Shown: piece after piece, positions 22,706 to 31,395 of the stretch
Layout of the letters: each line of letters begins with the position of its first letter
Numbering within the stretch: the stretch's first letter is position 1
Assembly: GCA_964416905.1 (NCBI GenBank)
Contig: CAYQFL010000007.1
Location: 1-33,917, forward strand
Reading direction: 5' to 3'
Length of the DNA: 33,917 nucleotides
From: JASKKU01 sp964416905
GTDB lineage: Archaea > Nanobdellota > Nanobdellia > Woesearchaeales > JASKKU01
Program-made: the position numbers and the translations under genes
The notes under the pieces: generated by a model
What the model was told of the DNA's origin: nothing
What the model saw: only the letters and a program-made list of their open reading frames with translations
Databases searched by the model: none

Positions 22706-25102
22706 TTATTCAACGATAATCTCTTGGTTTTCAGAGTATTCTATGCTTTCAGGATGATGTATTGCTTTTATGTCTTTCTCAATAGCCTTGAACTTCTTGT
22801 TAATTAGTATCTTTTTAACAGGATCCTTGAGTTTAATGTTGTTCTCATTTTTATACTTCCATATTGCGCTGTTAAGCTCTAAGATCTCTTGAGTTGAGAA
22901 AACACTCTCAATCTGTTCGTATTCAGGGAACTCTAAGTCAGCAGGCTCTTCTTCGTATAACTCCAAGTAAAGTTTAGTTGTCACTATTGGAATAATTGGG
23001 TAAAGCACTCTTAGAATCCTTTGAAGTACATAATTTAAAGTAGCCAATGCGCCTTGCTGTTCTTCTTTAGTAAATTGATTATCTCTATTGTAAGCTCTGC
23101 TCTTGACCATCTCTATGTAATTTGAAGCAAAAACTTCCCATAAGAAATTCTTTGTTCTTACTGCTGGATTATGGAAGTCATACTCTTCGAAAGCTTTATC
23201 AGCTAATTTAACAATCTCGTTGATTTCTCTCATAATCCATTTGTCTAATTCATTGAATTCAGGTTTAACGTTCTCATCCAGATTCTTGTTTAGAATGCTA
23301 ACGAATCTGGCAACATTCCATAGTTTGTTTATAGTCTTGCTGGCGCCTTCAATCCTGTCATAACTACAGCTAAAGTCGCCTTTGTCAAGATTGCCTTCAA
23401 TAGCAGCCCACAATCTGAAAGGTTCTGCACCGTATTTTTTTAAGATATCATGCGGGTCAATAACGTTTCCTAAAGATTTGGACATTTTCTTGCCATTAGG
23501 GTCTAAGATATGATGATGAATCCAGACGTCTTCAAAAGGCATTCTGCCAGTTAATTGGTAGCATCTGAGTAAAGTATAATAAAGCCATGTTCTAACTATT
23601 TCTTTACCCTGCGGCCTTAAAGTTACAGGGTATGTTTTTTCAAAGAATTCGTTGTCTGACTCATATTTTGATATATACAATGGCGAAACAGAACTATCAA
23701 ACCAAGTGTCAAAAACTCTGCCGTCTCCAACAAACTCTTTACTACCGCATTTTGGACATTTTTCTATTGGAGGATTATCTTTCCACGGCTGGTAATATTT
23801 GCCTTTTTCCTCAGGGACAATTGTTTCGCCGCAGTTTTTACAATACCAAACTGGAACCTCAGTTGCGTAAATCCTCCTTCTGGAGATTGGCCAATCTGTT
23901 GTTAAGGAATCCATCCAGTTGTCTAAAATCTGTTTAGATGAAGGGTCATAGAAATTCATTGTTTTAACAGCTTCTCTTAATTCGTCAAGAAAATCAAGCT
24001 GTTTTAAGTAGAATTCTTCCATACCGATAAATTCTATTTCATCACCGCTTCTTTCGCAAATAGGAGTTCTATGCAATATTTTCTCTTGTTTGACAAGCAG
24101 GCCCTTTTCTTTTAGCATCTCTAAGATTTTTTCTCTTGCTTCTCTAACAGTTAAACCTTTTAGGAAACCTGCTTTTTCGTTCATTCGTCCGTCAATTGAA
24201 ATTGCGATGATTGGCTCTAGATTTTGTTCCCTGAAGAATCTGACATCAGAAAGGTCGCCAAAAGACGCCATCATAACTAAACCAGTACCTTTTTCTAGTT
24301 TAGCTTGTGGATGTGCTTTTATTGGCACTTCTCGTTCATATAATGGCAGAATTGCTGTCTTTCCATCTAAATGCTTATACCTTTCGTCTTCAGGATTGAA
24401 GATAATCATTTGAACAGAGCAGATTAATTCAGGTCTTGTTGTTGCTATGATAAGGTCTTCTCCAGTTTCTTTGCATTTAAAGATAATGTGGTTAAAAGTA
24501 CTTTCAATATTTTTATATTCAACCTCAGAATCAGCTATGGTAGTTCTACAGCCAGGGCAGTAATTGTTTACCCTCTGGGCTTTTACAATTAATCCTTTTT
24601 TCCATAAGTCAATGAAAGTATTCTGGGTAAGTATTCTATATTCTTCAGAATCAGTATAATAAATATCTCCAGGCTCGTTGCCTTTTTCCCAACTATTAAA
24701 ACTAATTCCTAGCTTGAAGAATGAATCAATGGATTCCTCTGAGCTTTCTTCTAAGAGCTTTTTACAGTACTCTACAGCTTTTTCCCTTGGCAAGTCCATT
24801 AGGCTGACTTTGAACTTTCTTTCGGCAGCAGTCTCTATAGGTAAACCGTTCCTATCAAGACCTAAAGGGAATAGAACCTCATAACCTTTCTGCCGTCTAT
24901 ATCTTGCAATCATATCCATTATTGAATATGTTGTTGCATGCCCAATATGAATAGGAGTATTCACGTAAGGTGGTGGAGTGTCTATAGAATAGATTTTCTT
25001 TTTTGAGTTCTTGTTGAACTTGAACTTCTTGCTTTTTTTCCACATTTCTAATATGGGCTGTTCGAAAGATTTATCCCAAGTTTTCTCTTTAATTTCAGCC
25101 AT
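22706..25102 (-). CDS. valS: valyl-tRNA synthetase
   Basis: A 798-residue class I synthetase that charges tRNA-Val. HIGH is at residues 52-55 within TPPPYVNTPIHIGHATT, and KKMSKSLGNVIDP is the second ATP-site motif. DWPISRRRIYATEVPVWYCKNCGE followed by KCPKCG (zinc finger) and GRVFDTWFDSSVSPLYIS are the valine-type phrases. The CP1 editing domain lies between. It is compact and lacks the long C-terminal coiled coil of bacterial ValRS. The usual HGLPTE near the active site is NGLPIE here. Isoleucyl was considered because the families are close, but length and the FDTWFDSS phrase favour valyl. A TATA-like TTTTTATACAAT lies about 20 nt before the start. Confidence 0.88.
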   Translation of the reverse strand: MAEIKEKTWDKSFEQPILEMWKKSKKFKFNKNSKKKIYSIDTPPPYVNTPIHIGHATTYSIMDMIARYRRQKGYEVLFPLGLDRNGLPIETAAERKFKVSLMDLPREKAVEYCKKLLEESSEESIDSFFKLGISFNSWEKGNEPGDIYYTDSEEYRILTQNTFIDLWKKGLIVKAQRVNNYCPGCRTTIADSEVEYKNIESTFNHIIFKCKETGEDLIIATTRPELICSVQMIIFNPEDERYKHLDGKTAILPLYEREVPIKAHPQAKLEKGTGLVMMASFGDLSDVRFFREQNLEPIIAISIDGRMNEKAGFLKGLTVREAREKILEMLKEKGLLVKQEKILHRTPICERSGDEIEFIGMEEFYLKQLDFLDELREAVKTMNFYDPSSKQILDNWMDSLTTDWPISRRRIYATEVPVWYCKNCGETIVPEEKGKYYQPWKDNPPIEKCPKCGSKEFVGDGRVFDTWFDSSVSPLYISKYESDNEFFEKTYPVTLRPQGKEIVRTWLYYTLLRCYQLTGRMPFEDVWIHHHILDPNGKKMSKSLGNVIDPHDILKKYGAEPFRLWAAIEGNLDKGDFSCSYDRIEGASKTINKLWNVARFVSILNKNLDENVKPEFNELDKWIMREINEIVKLADKAFEEYDFHNPAVRTKNFLWEVFASNYIEMVKSRAYNRDNQFTKEEQQGALATLNYVLQRILRVLYPIIPIVTTKLYLELYEEEPADLEFPEYEQIESVFSTQEILELNSAIWKYKNENNIKLKDPVKKILINKKFKAIEKDIKAIHHPESIEYSENQEIIVE

Positions 25103-25219
25103 TTTATCAACCTATTATTTTTATACAATTCACTTAAGAAAACTCTTGAAACATTACTCCTATAAAAAAATTTCCCTATCAAATAGATGATATATGATAT
25201 AAACATAGAAAATACAAGC

Positions 25220-26161
25220 TTAAATTACATTTTTTTCTTTAAAAGTGATTTGTTTTTGTGTGGCATTCAATCTAACCAATCCGCCAATTGGTAGCGGAGC
25301 CATATGACTGTTGTGCCCAAAATCCTTAGTTTTTAGAATAGGAAACTTGAATTCGGAGAGTTCATCTAAAAATAATTGCTTTAAATCAACCTTATGTTTT
25401 GAGTCATCTACAAGAAAGTTTCCTAAAATCAGCCCTTTAATCTGATTAAAAACTCCAGCCTGCTTAAGATGGGTAAGATGTGCAAGTAATTCTTGAGGTT
25501 TCAACACATAGGATTCAAGAAATAAAACCTTTGATTCAAAATTCGGTTGATAAGGTGTCCCAAATAATTTAACAAGATCTGTAATACATCCTCCAATAAG
25601 TCTTCCCTCACAAATTCCTTCTCTGTAAACTTCCCTGTTATCAGAAGGTGGCAATGAATATGTTTCTTTTGGATTTATAAGAACATCATAGAATGTTTTT
25701 TCATCATACTCTGAAAACCATTCCCAGTTTGGATCAAATGATGAAGCAAGGTGTCCATAGAAAGTTATTAAGTTGCATTTATCAAAAACCGGATTGAGAA
25801 TAACAGTCGGATCTGAGTGACCCATAATTATTTTTGGGTTTTTCTTAATTTCATCAAAGTTTAAAAACGGTAGAATCTGCGAACCATTCTCTCCACCCCA
25901 TGCAAAGAATATTGCTGAGATTGATTTATTCTTAATCATTTCCATAAAATCTTCTGCACGCTCCTTCGCGGTTCCTGCAGTTATTTCTTTATGTTCTCGG
26001 ATTGTTTTTCCTAAACATACCTTAAACCCCATGTTTTTTAGCTTATTACATCCCTTATCAATGATTTCAAGATGTTTCTTAGATAAAGGATTTGAAACAG
26101 CAATAATCCCAATTTTGCTGCCTTTAGTTAATTTCTTTGGTTTGATGATTTTACTAGCCAT
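25220..26161 (-). CDS. S66 family peptidase (LD-carboxypeptidase/MccF-like)
   Basis: A 313-residue serine peptidase of family S66. The nucleophile Ser is in GHSDPTVIL, and FFAWGGENGSQILP precedes it. LEGRLIGGC-like ICEGRLIGGCITDLVKLFGTPY, the Glu region LFLESYVLKPQELLAHL and the catalytic His in FGHNSHMAPLPIGG complete the family pattern. Bacterial members cut tetrapeptide stems of murein or confer microcin C7 immunity. An archaeon has no murein, so an MccF-like role in cleaving aminoacyl-nucleotide antibiotics, or scavenging, is more likely (inference). The start is taken as ATG 26161 (MASKIIKPKK), with AT-rich TATA-like sequence about 29 nt upstream. Confidence 0.88.
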   Translation of the reverse strand: MASKIIKPKKLTKGSKIGIIAVSNPLSKKHLEIIDKGCNKLKNMGFKVCLGKTIREHKEITAGTAKERAEDFMEMIKNKSISAIFFAWGGENGSQILPFLNFDEIKKNPKIIMGHSDPTVILNPVFDKCNLITFYGHLASSFDPNWEWFSEYDEKTFYDVLINPKETYSLPPSDNREVYREGICEGRLIGGCITDLVKLFGTPYQPNFESKVLFLESYVLKPQELLAHLTHLKQAGVFNQIKGLILGNFLVDDSKHKVDLKQLFLDELSEFKFPILKTKDFGHNSHMAPLPIGGLVRLNATQKQITFKEKNVI

Positions 26162-26232
26162 GTTGAACAACTTGGAAAGGGTTTATTCTTTAATTTATTT
26201 AGCAGTATAAAAAATTTCCCTAAGAAGAACAA

Positions 26233-26305
26233 TAGCCCCGCCCGGATTCGAACCGGGGTCATCGGATCCAGAGTCCGATATGATTGGCCTCTACACTACG
26301 GGGCT
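26233..26305 (-). tRNA. tRNA-Gln (anticodon CUG)
   Basis: On the minus strand the 73-nt sequence starts AGCCCCGTAGTGTAGAGG and ends in CGGGGCT plus discriminator A. The 7-bp acceptor stem is perfect. The anticodon stem TCGGA/TCCGA encloses loop CTCTGGA, anticodon CTG. The T arm is CCCGG-TTCGAAT-CCGGG. No intron and no encoded CCA. ATTTTAAAAT at 26331-26340, about 30 nt upstream, is its TATA. Confidence 0.96.
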
Positions 26306-26330
26306 TTATTACAAATTAGAGAAAGGATTT

Positions 26331-26340
26331 ATTTTAAAAT
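26331..26340 (-). promoter_or_regulatory. TATA box of tRNA-Gln
   Basis: ATTTTAAAAT is centred 30 nt upstream of the tRNA 5' end. Confidence 0.5.
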
Positions 26341-26352
26341 TTTTTCTAAAAC

Positions 26353-27288
26353 TTAGCGTTTTAAAAGCGAATTTAAGCTATTAATCCTTTCTTTTATCTC
26401 TAAGATTTGATTTTGATTGTATAAGAGTATAAGCAAAGCATCTTCTTGGCTTCCTCGTCGAGTTCTTTTGAAATCTTTTTGGCAAATGTGATACTCTTTT
26501 ATGAAAAACATGTAATTGTCAGCGATTTCATCAATCTCGCTAGGTAGATATGGTTTTCCTTCTAAGTACCATAATCTATCTACAATATTGGTAGGCATTT
26601 GTAACAAGAATTTAACATCCTGATTCTTTCTCAAAAATTTTATGGCATTGTACGCAGCATCATATTGAACAGCTCTTAGAGGTCCGTACTTTAAACCCCA
26701 ACGTGTTTTATTGTCATAAAAAACTTCACCGCTTTCTAAATCATAATGTCTAATTACCATATTCTTAAACTTCGCAGAACCTTCAGTCAAGATTTTCAGA
26801 TAATATGACCTTCTTTGTTTAATAGCTTTCTTGATTTTTGCGTAATCTTCGCCAATTTCTTTGATAAACTTAGCTTTTTCTTGGACGAATCTATTATAGT
26901 CTCCCATGATAAATCTTAAATCTAAAGCCCTTGTTGGGAAAATCCTTGATTCATCATTTAAATACAAATAGCTCTTCTCCTTAGGGCCTTTAAATTCAAG
27001 AAGCGGATGGAATACAGAATCAAATTCTTTCGTTAATTCTAGATTACTGCAATTTTCGTAATTATCATTAAGAAGAACTGTCAATTCAATTTTTGAGGCA
27101 TAACCTTTCTCTAATCTTGCATCGCTTCCGACAGTACAAATAGTGTTATTAGTTGGGTTAAGAAGCTCGCAGATTGCCCCAAGCGTGATATGATTTGCAT
27201 ATTTTATTTTTCGATAGTATTCTTTATAATGATCTTCGAAGCTCGGCTTCCAGGAGACTGCTTCAATGATTTCTTCGAGTTCGTGCAT
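26353..27288 (-). CDS. nucleotidyltransferase-like protein with altered catalytic acids
   Basis: A 311-residue protein that resembles the polymerase-beta nucleotidyltransferase fold of GlnD/DUF294 type. TICTVGSDARLEKGYASKIELTVLLND aligns with GSxGRxE...SDxDxxxL, but the two metal-binding Asp positions read K and E (SKIEL). It could be a non-catalytic relative that senses or binds nucleotides. The rest is helical and basic (IKQRRSYYLKIL, KDFKRTRRGSQEDAL), suggesting nucleic-acid or nucleotide contact. No named family is certain. I start at 27288 (MHELEEIIEAVSW) because a TATA element lies about 26 nt upstream; the longer ORF to 27342 would be translated across that promoter. Confidence 0.6.
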   Translation of the reverse strand: MHELEEIIEAVSWKPSFEDHYKEYYRKIKYANHITLGAICELLNPTNNTICTVGSDARLEKGYASKIELTVLLNDNYENCSNLELTKEFDSVFHPLLEFKGPKEKSYLYLNDESRIFPTRALDLRFIMGDYNRFVQEKAKFIKEIGEDYAKIKKAIKQRRSYYLKILTEGSAKFKNMVIRHYDLESGEVFYDNKTRWGLKYGPLRAVQYDAAYNAIKFLRKNQDVKFLLQMPTNIVDRLWYLEGKPYLPSEIDEIADNYMFFIKEYHICQKDFKRTRRGSQEDALLILLYNQNQILEIKERINSLNSLLKR

Positions 27289-27306
27289 TGTAAGACTTGG
27301 AGATTT

Positions 27307-27320
27307 TATATAGATATATA
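27307..27320 (-). promoter_or_regulatory. TATA region of the nucleotidyltransferase-like gene
   Basis: TATATAGATATATA spans the -20 to -32 region before the start codon at 27288. Confidence 0.5.
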
Positions 27321-27375
27321 TTTTTTGCGCTTGAATAAACACTAAGAAAAGGTTTAAACCGAAACATCAAGAAAA

Positions 27376-27385
27376 CTTTAAAAAT
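27376..27385 (+). promoter_or_regulatory. TATA box of the serpin gene
   Basis: CTTTAAAAAT is centred about 28 nt before the ATG at 27408, which is chosen over the GTG at 27387. Confidence 0.55.
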
Positions 27386-27407
27386 CGTGTTAAATTACGG
27401 TAAGATT

Positions 27408-28649
27408 ATGAAATCATTAAAAATTGCGATAACGCTTTTAATACTAGGTGTATTAACCGTTGCAATTATATTCTTTCTTTATCCTTCTGGAACAAATCAA
27501 TTACCTAAAGCGAGCGAGACAGGTTCAACTCAGGAAGGAATACAAAAAATAGTGAATGCAAATAATCGGTTTGGATTAGAACTTTACTCTGAGCTAAGCA
27601 AAAGAGACGAAGGAAATATCTTTTATTCTCCGTATAGTCTTTTTTCTGCATTGGCAATGACCTATGAAGGCGCAAATGGCACAACTGCAGAAGAAATAAA
27701 ATCAGTTTTACATTTCCCAGATTATGATGTCCTTAGACCGAATTTTGCAGCGTTTTATAATGAAATCAATAAGCGTCATGCTTCTTTTGAATTAAAAACA
27801 GCAAACGCTTTATGGGTCCAGGAAGATTATCCATTACGTTATGAATACCTAAACACAATTAAGAATTATTATGGCGGTAAGGCAGAAAATCTTGATTTTA
27901 TGAGAGAACCTGAGACATCAAGACAAATAATTAACAATTACATAAAAGAAGAAACTAATAATAAGATTGATGAGCTTCTTCCACCACATTCTGTAGATGC
28001 AACAACAAGACTCGTTATCACAAACGCAATTTATTTTAACGGTCGTTGGGCAGAGGAATTTGATAAAAAAAACACAAAAGAACTATATTTTAAGACTCCT
28101 ACTGACATTAAGAAAGTTCAAATGATGTATATGAAACCAAAAACACAATTCAATTATACCGAAACTGACGATTTACAAATCTTGGAGTTGCCTTATAAAG
28201 GTAATAAGATTTCAATGTTGATTCTTTTGCCTAAGGGAAATTTAGATCGTATAGAACCTTTAACCATAGAGAGGCTTTCTCAATATAAAAAGAGTATGAG
28301 TGAAGTAAAGCTTGATGAGATTTATATTCCAAAATTTGAACTTGATACAAGTTATCCTATGAAAGAAATCCTAAGATCATTAGGTATGTCAACAGCATTC
28401 TCACCCGGAGCAGATTTTTCAAGGATGGTTGATGACGGCTTGTTTATCTCACAGGTATTCCATGACGCTTATGTGAAAGTTGATGAGGAAGGAACTGAAG
28501 CGGCCGCTGCAAGTGCAGTAGTTTTTACTATGGCTGTATCACGCCCAAAGAAGATTTTTAAAGCAGACCATCCGTTTATATTTATAATACAAGACAAAGA
28601 TACTGGAGCTATCTTGTTCATGGGAAGGATTACAGACCCAACAAAATAA
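27408..28649 (+). CDS. membrane-anchored serpin (serine protease inhibitor)
   Basis: A 413-residue serpin, a suicide inhibitor that traps proteases by inserting its cleaved reactive loop into a beta sheet. An N-terminal hydrophobic helix (IAITLLILGVLTVAIIFFLY) anchors or exports it. Serpin landmarks are NIFYSPYSLFSALAMTYEGANGTTAEEI, LVITNAIYFNGRWAEEFDK and the signature FKADHPFIFIIQDKDTGAILFMGRITDP. The hinge EEGTEAAAASA has the small residues needed for loop insertion, so it should be inhibitory. Counting from the hinge as in antithrombin puts P1 at Ala in FTMAVSRP, pointing to elastase- or subtilisin-like targets (inference). Serpins are uncommon in archaea. Confidence 0.94.
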   Translation: MKSLKIAITLLILGVLTVAIIFFLYPSGTNQLPKASETGSTQEGIQKIVNANNRFGLELYSELSKRDEGNIFYSPYSLFSALAMTYEGANGTTAEEIKSVLHFPDYDVLRPNFAAFYNEINKRHASFELKTANALWVQEDYPLRYEYLNTIKNYYGGKAENLDFMREPETSRQIINNYIKEETNNKIDELLPPHSVDATTRLVITNAIYFNGRWAEEFDKKNTKELYFKTPTDIKKVQMMYMKPKTQFNYTETDDLQILELPYKGNKISMLILLPKGNLDRIEPLTIERLSQYKKSMSEVKLDEIYIPKFELDTSYPMKEILRSLGMSTAFSPGADFSRMVDDGLFISQVFHDAYVKVDEEGTEAAAASAVVFTMAVSRPKKIFKADHPFIFIIQDKDTGAILFMGRITDPTK

Positions 28650-28663
28650 GAAAAGAATATTTT

Positions 28664-30049
28664 TTATTCTTTTAACTCAACTGTCTCATTTAATGAAGGA
28701 ACATAACAATTGAATCCAAAGTTGGTAAGCTGTCTTTTAAACTCATTAATTGCATCTTCCTCACCGTGAACAATGAACACTTTCTTAGGTTTTTGTTTGA
28801 ATCCCTCAAGCCATCTAACTAATTCCCTAGAATCAGCATGCGCCGAGAAGCTTTCAATTTTCCTTACTTCAGCATTAACTTTAACTTTCTCATTTAAGAT
28901 TTCAACTTCTTTGGCTCCGTCAAGTATTTCTCTGCCTAAAGTTCCATCAGCTTGATAACCAACAAACAAAAGCATATTCTCTTTTTTCCATAACTGGTGT
29001 CTTAAATGATGAACTATTCTTCCTCCAGTACACATCCCGCTGCCTGCGATTATAATCGCAGGTTCCTCATAATTATTTACTCTTTTGGATTGACTTTTCC
29101 TTACTAAAAGCTTTAAATTTGGGAAGGAAAAAACGGATTTAAACTCGGATACTGCGTCAGAATCGTAACATTCCCTGTGTTTCTTAAACACATCAGTAGC
29201 TTTTATAGCAAGAGGACTATCGACAAATACTTCTTCAGGTGGAAATTTGTTCTGATTTAGGAATCTATGGAAGTAATACAACAACTCTTGAGTTCTCTCT
29301 ATTGCAAAACTTGGAATCAATAGTTTTCCGTTCCTCTCGAAAGTTGTGGTAACTGCATCCAAAAGCAGTTCTTCCCTTAAAGCAACATCTTCATGAAGCC
29401 TATTTCCATACGTTGATTCAATAAAAACATAATCCGCTGAATCTATTAAAGTGGGATCATTTATGATTGGAACATTCCACTGACCCAAATCTCCTGAGAA
29501 AACAATTTTTGTACTTTTATCCTTTTCAGTCACGAACATCTCGATTATTGCTGAACCAAGGATGTGGCCAGCGTCTCTTAATCTGATAGAGATATCTTCA
29601 GTGATTTTAATCATCTCATCATAAGGTATTATCTTGAAAGAATCTATTGTTTTATCAACATCTTCTGTGAAATAAAGTTCCTTCAAAGGAGGCAGACCTT
29701 TTTGTGCCCTTACTCTGTTAATATCCCTTAAGTCATCGTATTGAATATGCACAGTATCCCTTAATATTACTTCAGTCAAATCTCTTGTTGCAGCTGTTGA
29801 CCAAATCTTTCCAGAGAAGCCATAACGCACAAGTTTTGGCAAAAGCCCAGAATGATCTAAATGAGCATGAGTTAAAATTACATCACTAACTTCTTTAGGG
29901 TTAAATCTAAAAGGCTCATAATTCAGCTTAGTTATCTCTTTAGGACCTTGAAAAAGGCCACAGTCCACTAAAATTTTGCTTTTTTCGGTTTCAACTAAAT
30001 AACAGGAACCTGTTACAACTTTCGCTGCACCAAAAACATGGATTTTCAT
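28664..30049 (-). CDS. beta-CASP metallo-beta-lactamase ribonuclease
   Basis: A 461-residue RNA-processing nuclease of the CPSF73/RNase J superfamily. HAHLDHSG is the MBL motif 2, SGDLGQW motif 3/4 region, and the beta-CASP insert has ESTYGNRLH and IIAGSGMCTGGRIVHHL. Motif C and the end are SFSAHADSRELVRWL and FIVHGEEDAINEF. It lacks the N-terminal KH domains of archaeal aCPSF1, so it is the shorter aCPSF2-like form, probably acting in mRNA decay or 3' trimming as endo- or 5'-exonuclease. Minus-strand TTTAAAAA (30073-30080) is centred 27-28 nt before the ATG, a leaderless start. Confidence 0.93.
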   Translation of the reverse strand: MKIHVFGAAKVVTGSCYLVETEKSKILVDCGLFQGPKEITKLNYEPFRFNPKEVSDVILTHAHLDHSGLLPKLVRYGFSGKIWSTAATRDLTEVILRDTVHIQYDDLRDINRVRAQKGLPPLKELYFTEDVDKTIDSFKIIPYDEMIKITEDISIRLRDAGHILGSAIIEMFVTEKDKSTKIVFSGDLGQWNVPIINDPTLIDSADYVFIESTYGNRLHEDVALREELLLDAVTTTFERNGKLLIPSFAIERTQELLYYFHRFLNQNKFPPEEVFVDSPLAIKATDVFKKHRECYDSDAVSEFKSVFSFPNLKLLVRKSQSKRVNNYEEPAIIIAGSGMCTGGRIVHHLRHQLWKKENMLLFVGYQADGTLGREILDGAKEVEILNEKVKVNAEVRKIESFSAHADSRELVRWLEGFKQKPKKVFIVHGEEDAINEFKRQLTNFGFNCYVPSLNETVELKE

Positions 30050-30072
30050 AGAATTAATTTTTTAGTTAACCC

Positions 30073-30080
30073 TTTTTAAA
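30073..30080 (-). promoter_or_regulatory. TATA box of the beta-CASP RNase gene
   Basis: Minus-strand TTTAAAAA is centred 27-28 nt before the start at 30049. Confidence 0.55.
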
Positions 30081-30112
30081 TCTTTGCAAAAATAAAAAAT
30101 AAAGAAAAATGT

Positions 30113-30829
30113 TTACTTAATCTCGAACACTACATCTACACTGTATCTAATAGTTTGTTTTTCAGGCATAATTTCTGGAGTATTTGATTCTAATCCTTTT
30201 ACATCGAATGCTCTGAATACAGGGTAATACGTGTTTTCGTAAGGTATTATCTTGATTATGTCGCCCAATTTAACGCCACTAGTTTCAGCTATGGTTTCAG
30301 CTTTAATGCGAGCATTTGTCAACGCTTCCTTTAATAGTTGTTCCTTTAATTCTTCTTGTTTTTCTTCAGAGATGCTAAAGTAAACACTTTGTATTTCATT
30401 CGCTCCAAGAGATATTCCATCTTCAATTATTTTACCTGTTAAATCCAAATTTTTTGTTTTCACACTGATAGTGTTTCTGGCTTCATAACCTAATTCAATA
30501 AGCTCTTGAGTCTTAGGATCCCATCGTGTTTTTTTGTTTAAACTATATCTTGTGGTCTCAACTTCGTATTTGTCTTTGAAAAAAGCAATGAGTTTGTTAT
30601 TTATTTCCGTGTTTGCATCAATTGCTTCTTGAGGTGTTTCCCCTTCAGTAACTATTGAGAAAACTACTGTTGCTTCATCAGGCAAGACTTCCATAGTTTC
30701 TTGCTGATTTATCTCAATCTGGCCTTTTTCCTGGGCTCTTGGATTAGAACTTTGCAGCAACAAAATTAAAATGGCCAGACTTAAAAGTAAGTTAAGCCAC
30801 ACAAGCTTTTTACTATCGGTATTATGCAT
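30113..30829 (-). CDS. SIMPL-domain (DUF541) exported protein
   Basis: A 238-residue protein with an N-terminal hydrophobic signal/anchor (LVWLNLLLSLAILILLLQSS) and a SIMPL domain. Family phrases are MEVLPDEATVVFSIVTEGETPQEAIDANTEINNKL, YEARNTISVKTKNLDLTGKIIEDGISLGANEIQSVYFSI and the C-terminal half from KEALTNARIKAETIAE. SIMPL proteins sit outside the membrane and form oligomers; their role is unclear, with envelope stress suggested in bacteria. Shine-Dalgarno AGGTGA overlaps the stop of the upstream regulator, 4 nt before the ATG, so the two are translationally coupled and probably functionally linked. Confidence 0.9.
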   Translation of the reverse strand: MHNTDSKKLVWLNLLLSLAILILLLQSSNPRAQEKGQIEINQQETMEVLPDEATVVFSIVTEGETPQEAIDANTEINNKLIAFFKDKYEVETTRYSLNKKTRWDPKTQELIELGYEARNTISVKTKNLDLTGKIIEDGISLGANEIQSVYFSISEEKQEELKEQLLKEALTNARIKAETIAETSGVKLGDIIKIIPYENTYYPVFRAFDVKGLESNTPEIMPEKQTIRYSVDVVFEIK

Positions 30830-30833
30830 TTTC

Positions 30834-31382
30834 TCACCTTTTTGTATTTTTTATCTTTAGCAGTTTATATAAAAGTACCACAAAGATTATGAAAAAAACG
30901 ATTGCTAAAATTAGGAATAGATGGTTAGGATAACTCTGATTAATTGTATTAGATAAATCGCTTGATTTGTTTAAGGCATGGCTTTCAATTGCTAGTGTTC
31001 TAGTTGCTTCTTCTGTTTTAATAGTGTTTATCGGTTTTGAAAAAAATTCATAGACATATTTTATTAAAGATATCATAGCTAAGGCCAAGGAACTGAATAA
31101 GGCAAAGACCACATTTGTTTCTGTTTTCCTAAATAATTTTTTAGCTTTCGGAGACAAAGTATAATATTTCCACTTTCTTTTTGTTTGCTCTTTTTCAATT
31201 AATCCCACTTTTAATAGAACATCTAAGTGGTCTTTAGCAGTGGCTGGAGAGATATTCAATGCATTTGCAATATCTGATAGAGTTAAATCCTTTTTTCCGA
31301 GCAGTTTTATAATTTCTAGCCTGGTTTTAACACTTAATGCTTTGATTGTATCGTAATCAAGTATTAAGTCTTTTTCGAACAT
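30834..31382 (-). CDS. membrane-bound ArsR-type winged-helix regulator
   Basis: A 182-residue transcription regulator. Residues 10-85 are a winged helix of ArsR/HTH_20 type: LSVKTRLEIIKLLGKKDLTLSDIANALN, then the recognition helix SPATAKDHLDVLLKVGLIEKE and wing KRKWKYYTLS. Two hydrophobic helices follow (about 92-113 and 153-174), separated by a ~40-residue polar loop with NKS and NQS sequons that would face outside. This makes it a one-component membrane sensor with a cytosolic DNA-binding head. It heads an operon with the SIMPL gene, its likely partner or target. GTTTAAAC just before its start is a candidate autoregulatory site. Confidence 0.85.
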   Translation of the reverse strand: MFEKDLILDYDTIKALSVKTRLEIIKLLGKKDLTLSDIANALNISPATAKDHLDVLLKVGLIEKEQTKRKWKYYTLSPKAKKLFRKTETNVVFALFSSLALAMISLIKYVYEFFSKPINTIKTEEATRTLAIESHALNKSSDLSNTINQSYPNHLFLILAIVFFIIFVVLLYKLLKIKNTKR

Positions 31383-31395
31383 TTTAGACTAAGTT

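Noticed and set aside
22706..25102. Isoleucyl- or leucyl-tRNA synthetase for the long class I enzyme
   Set aside because: 798 residues is too short for IleRS. The zinc-finger region and GRVFDTWFDSS phrase match ValRS, and the LeuRS insertion pattern is missing.
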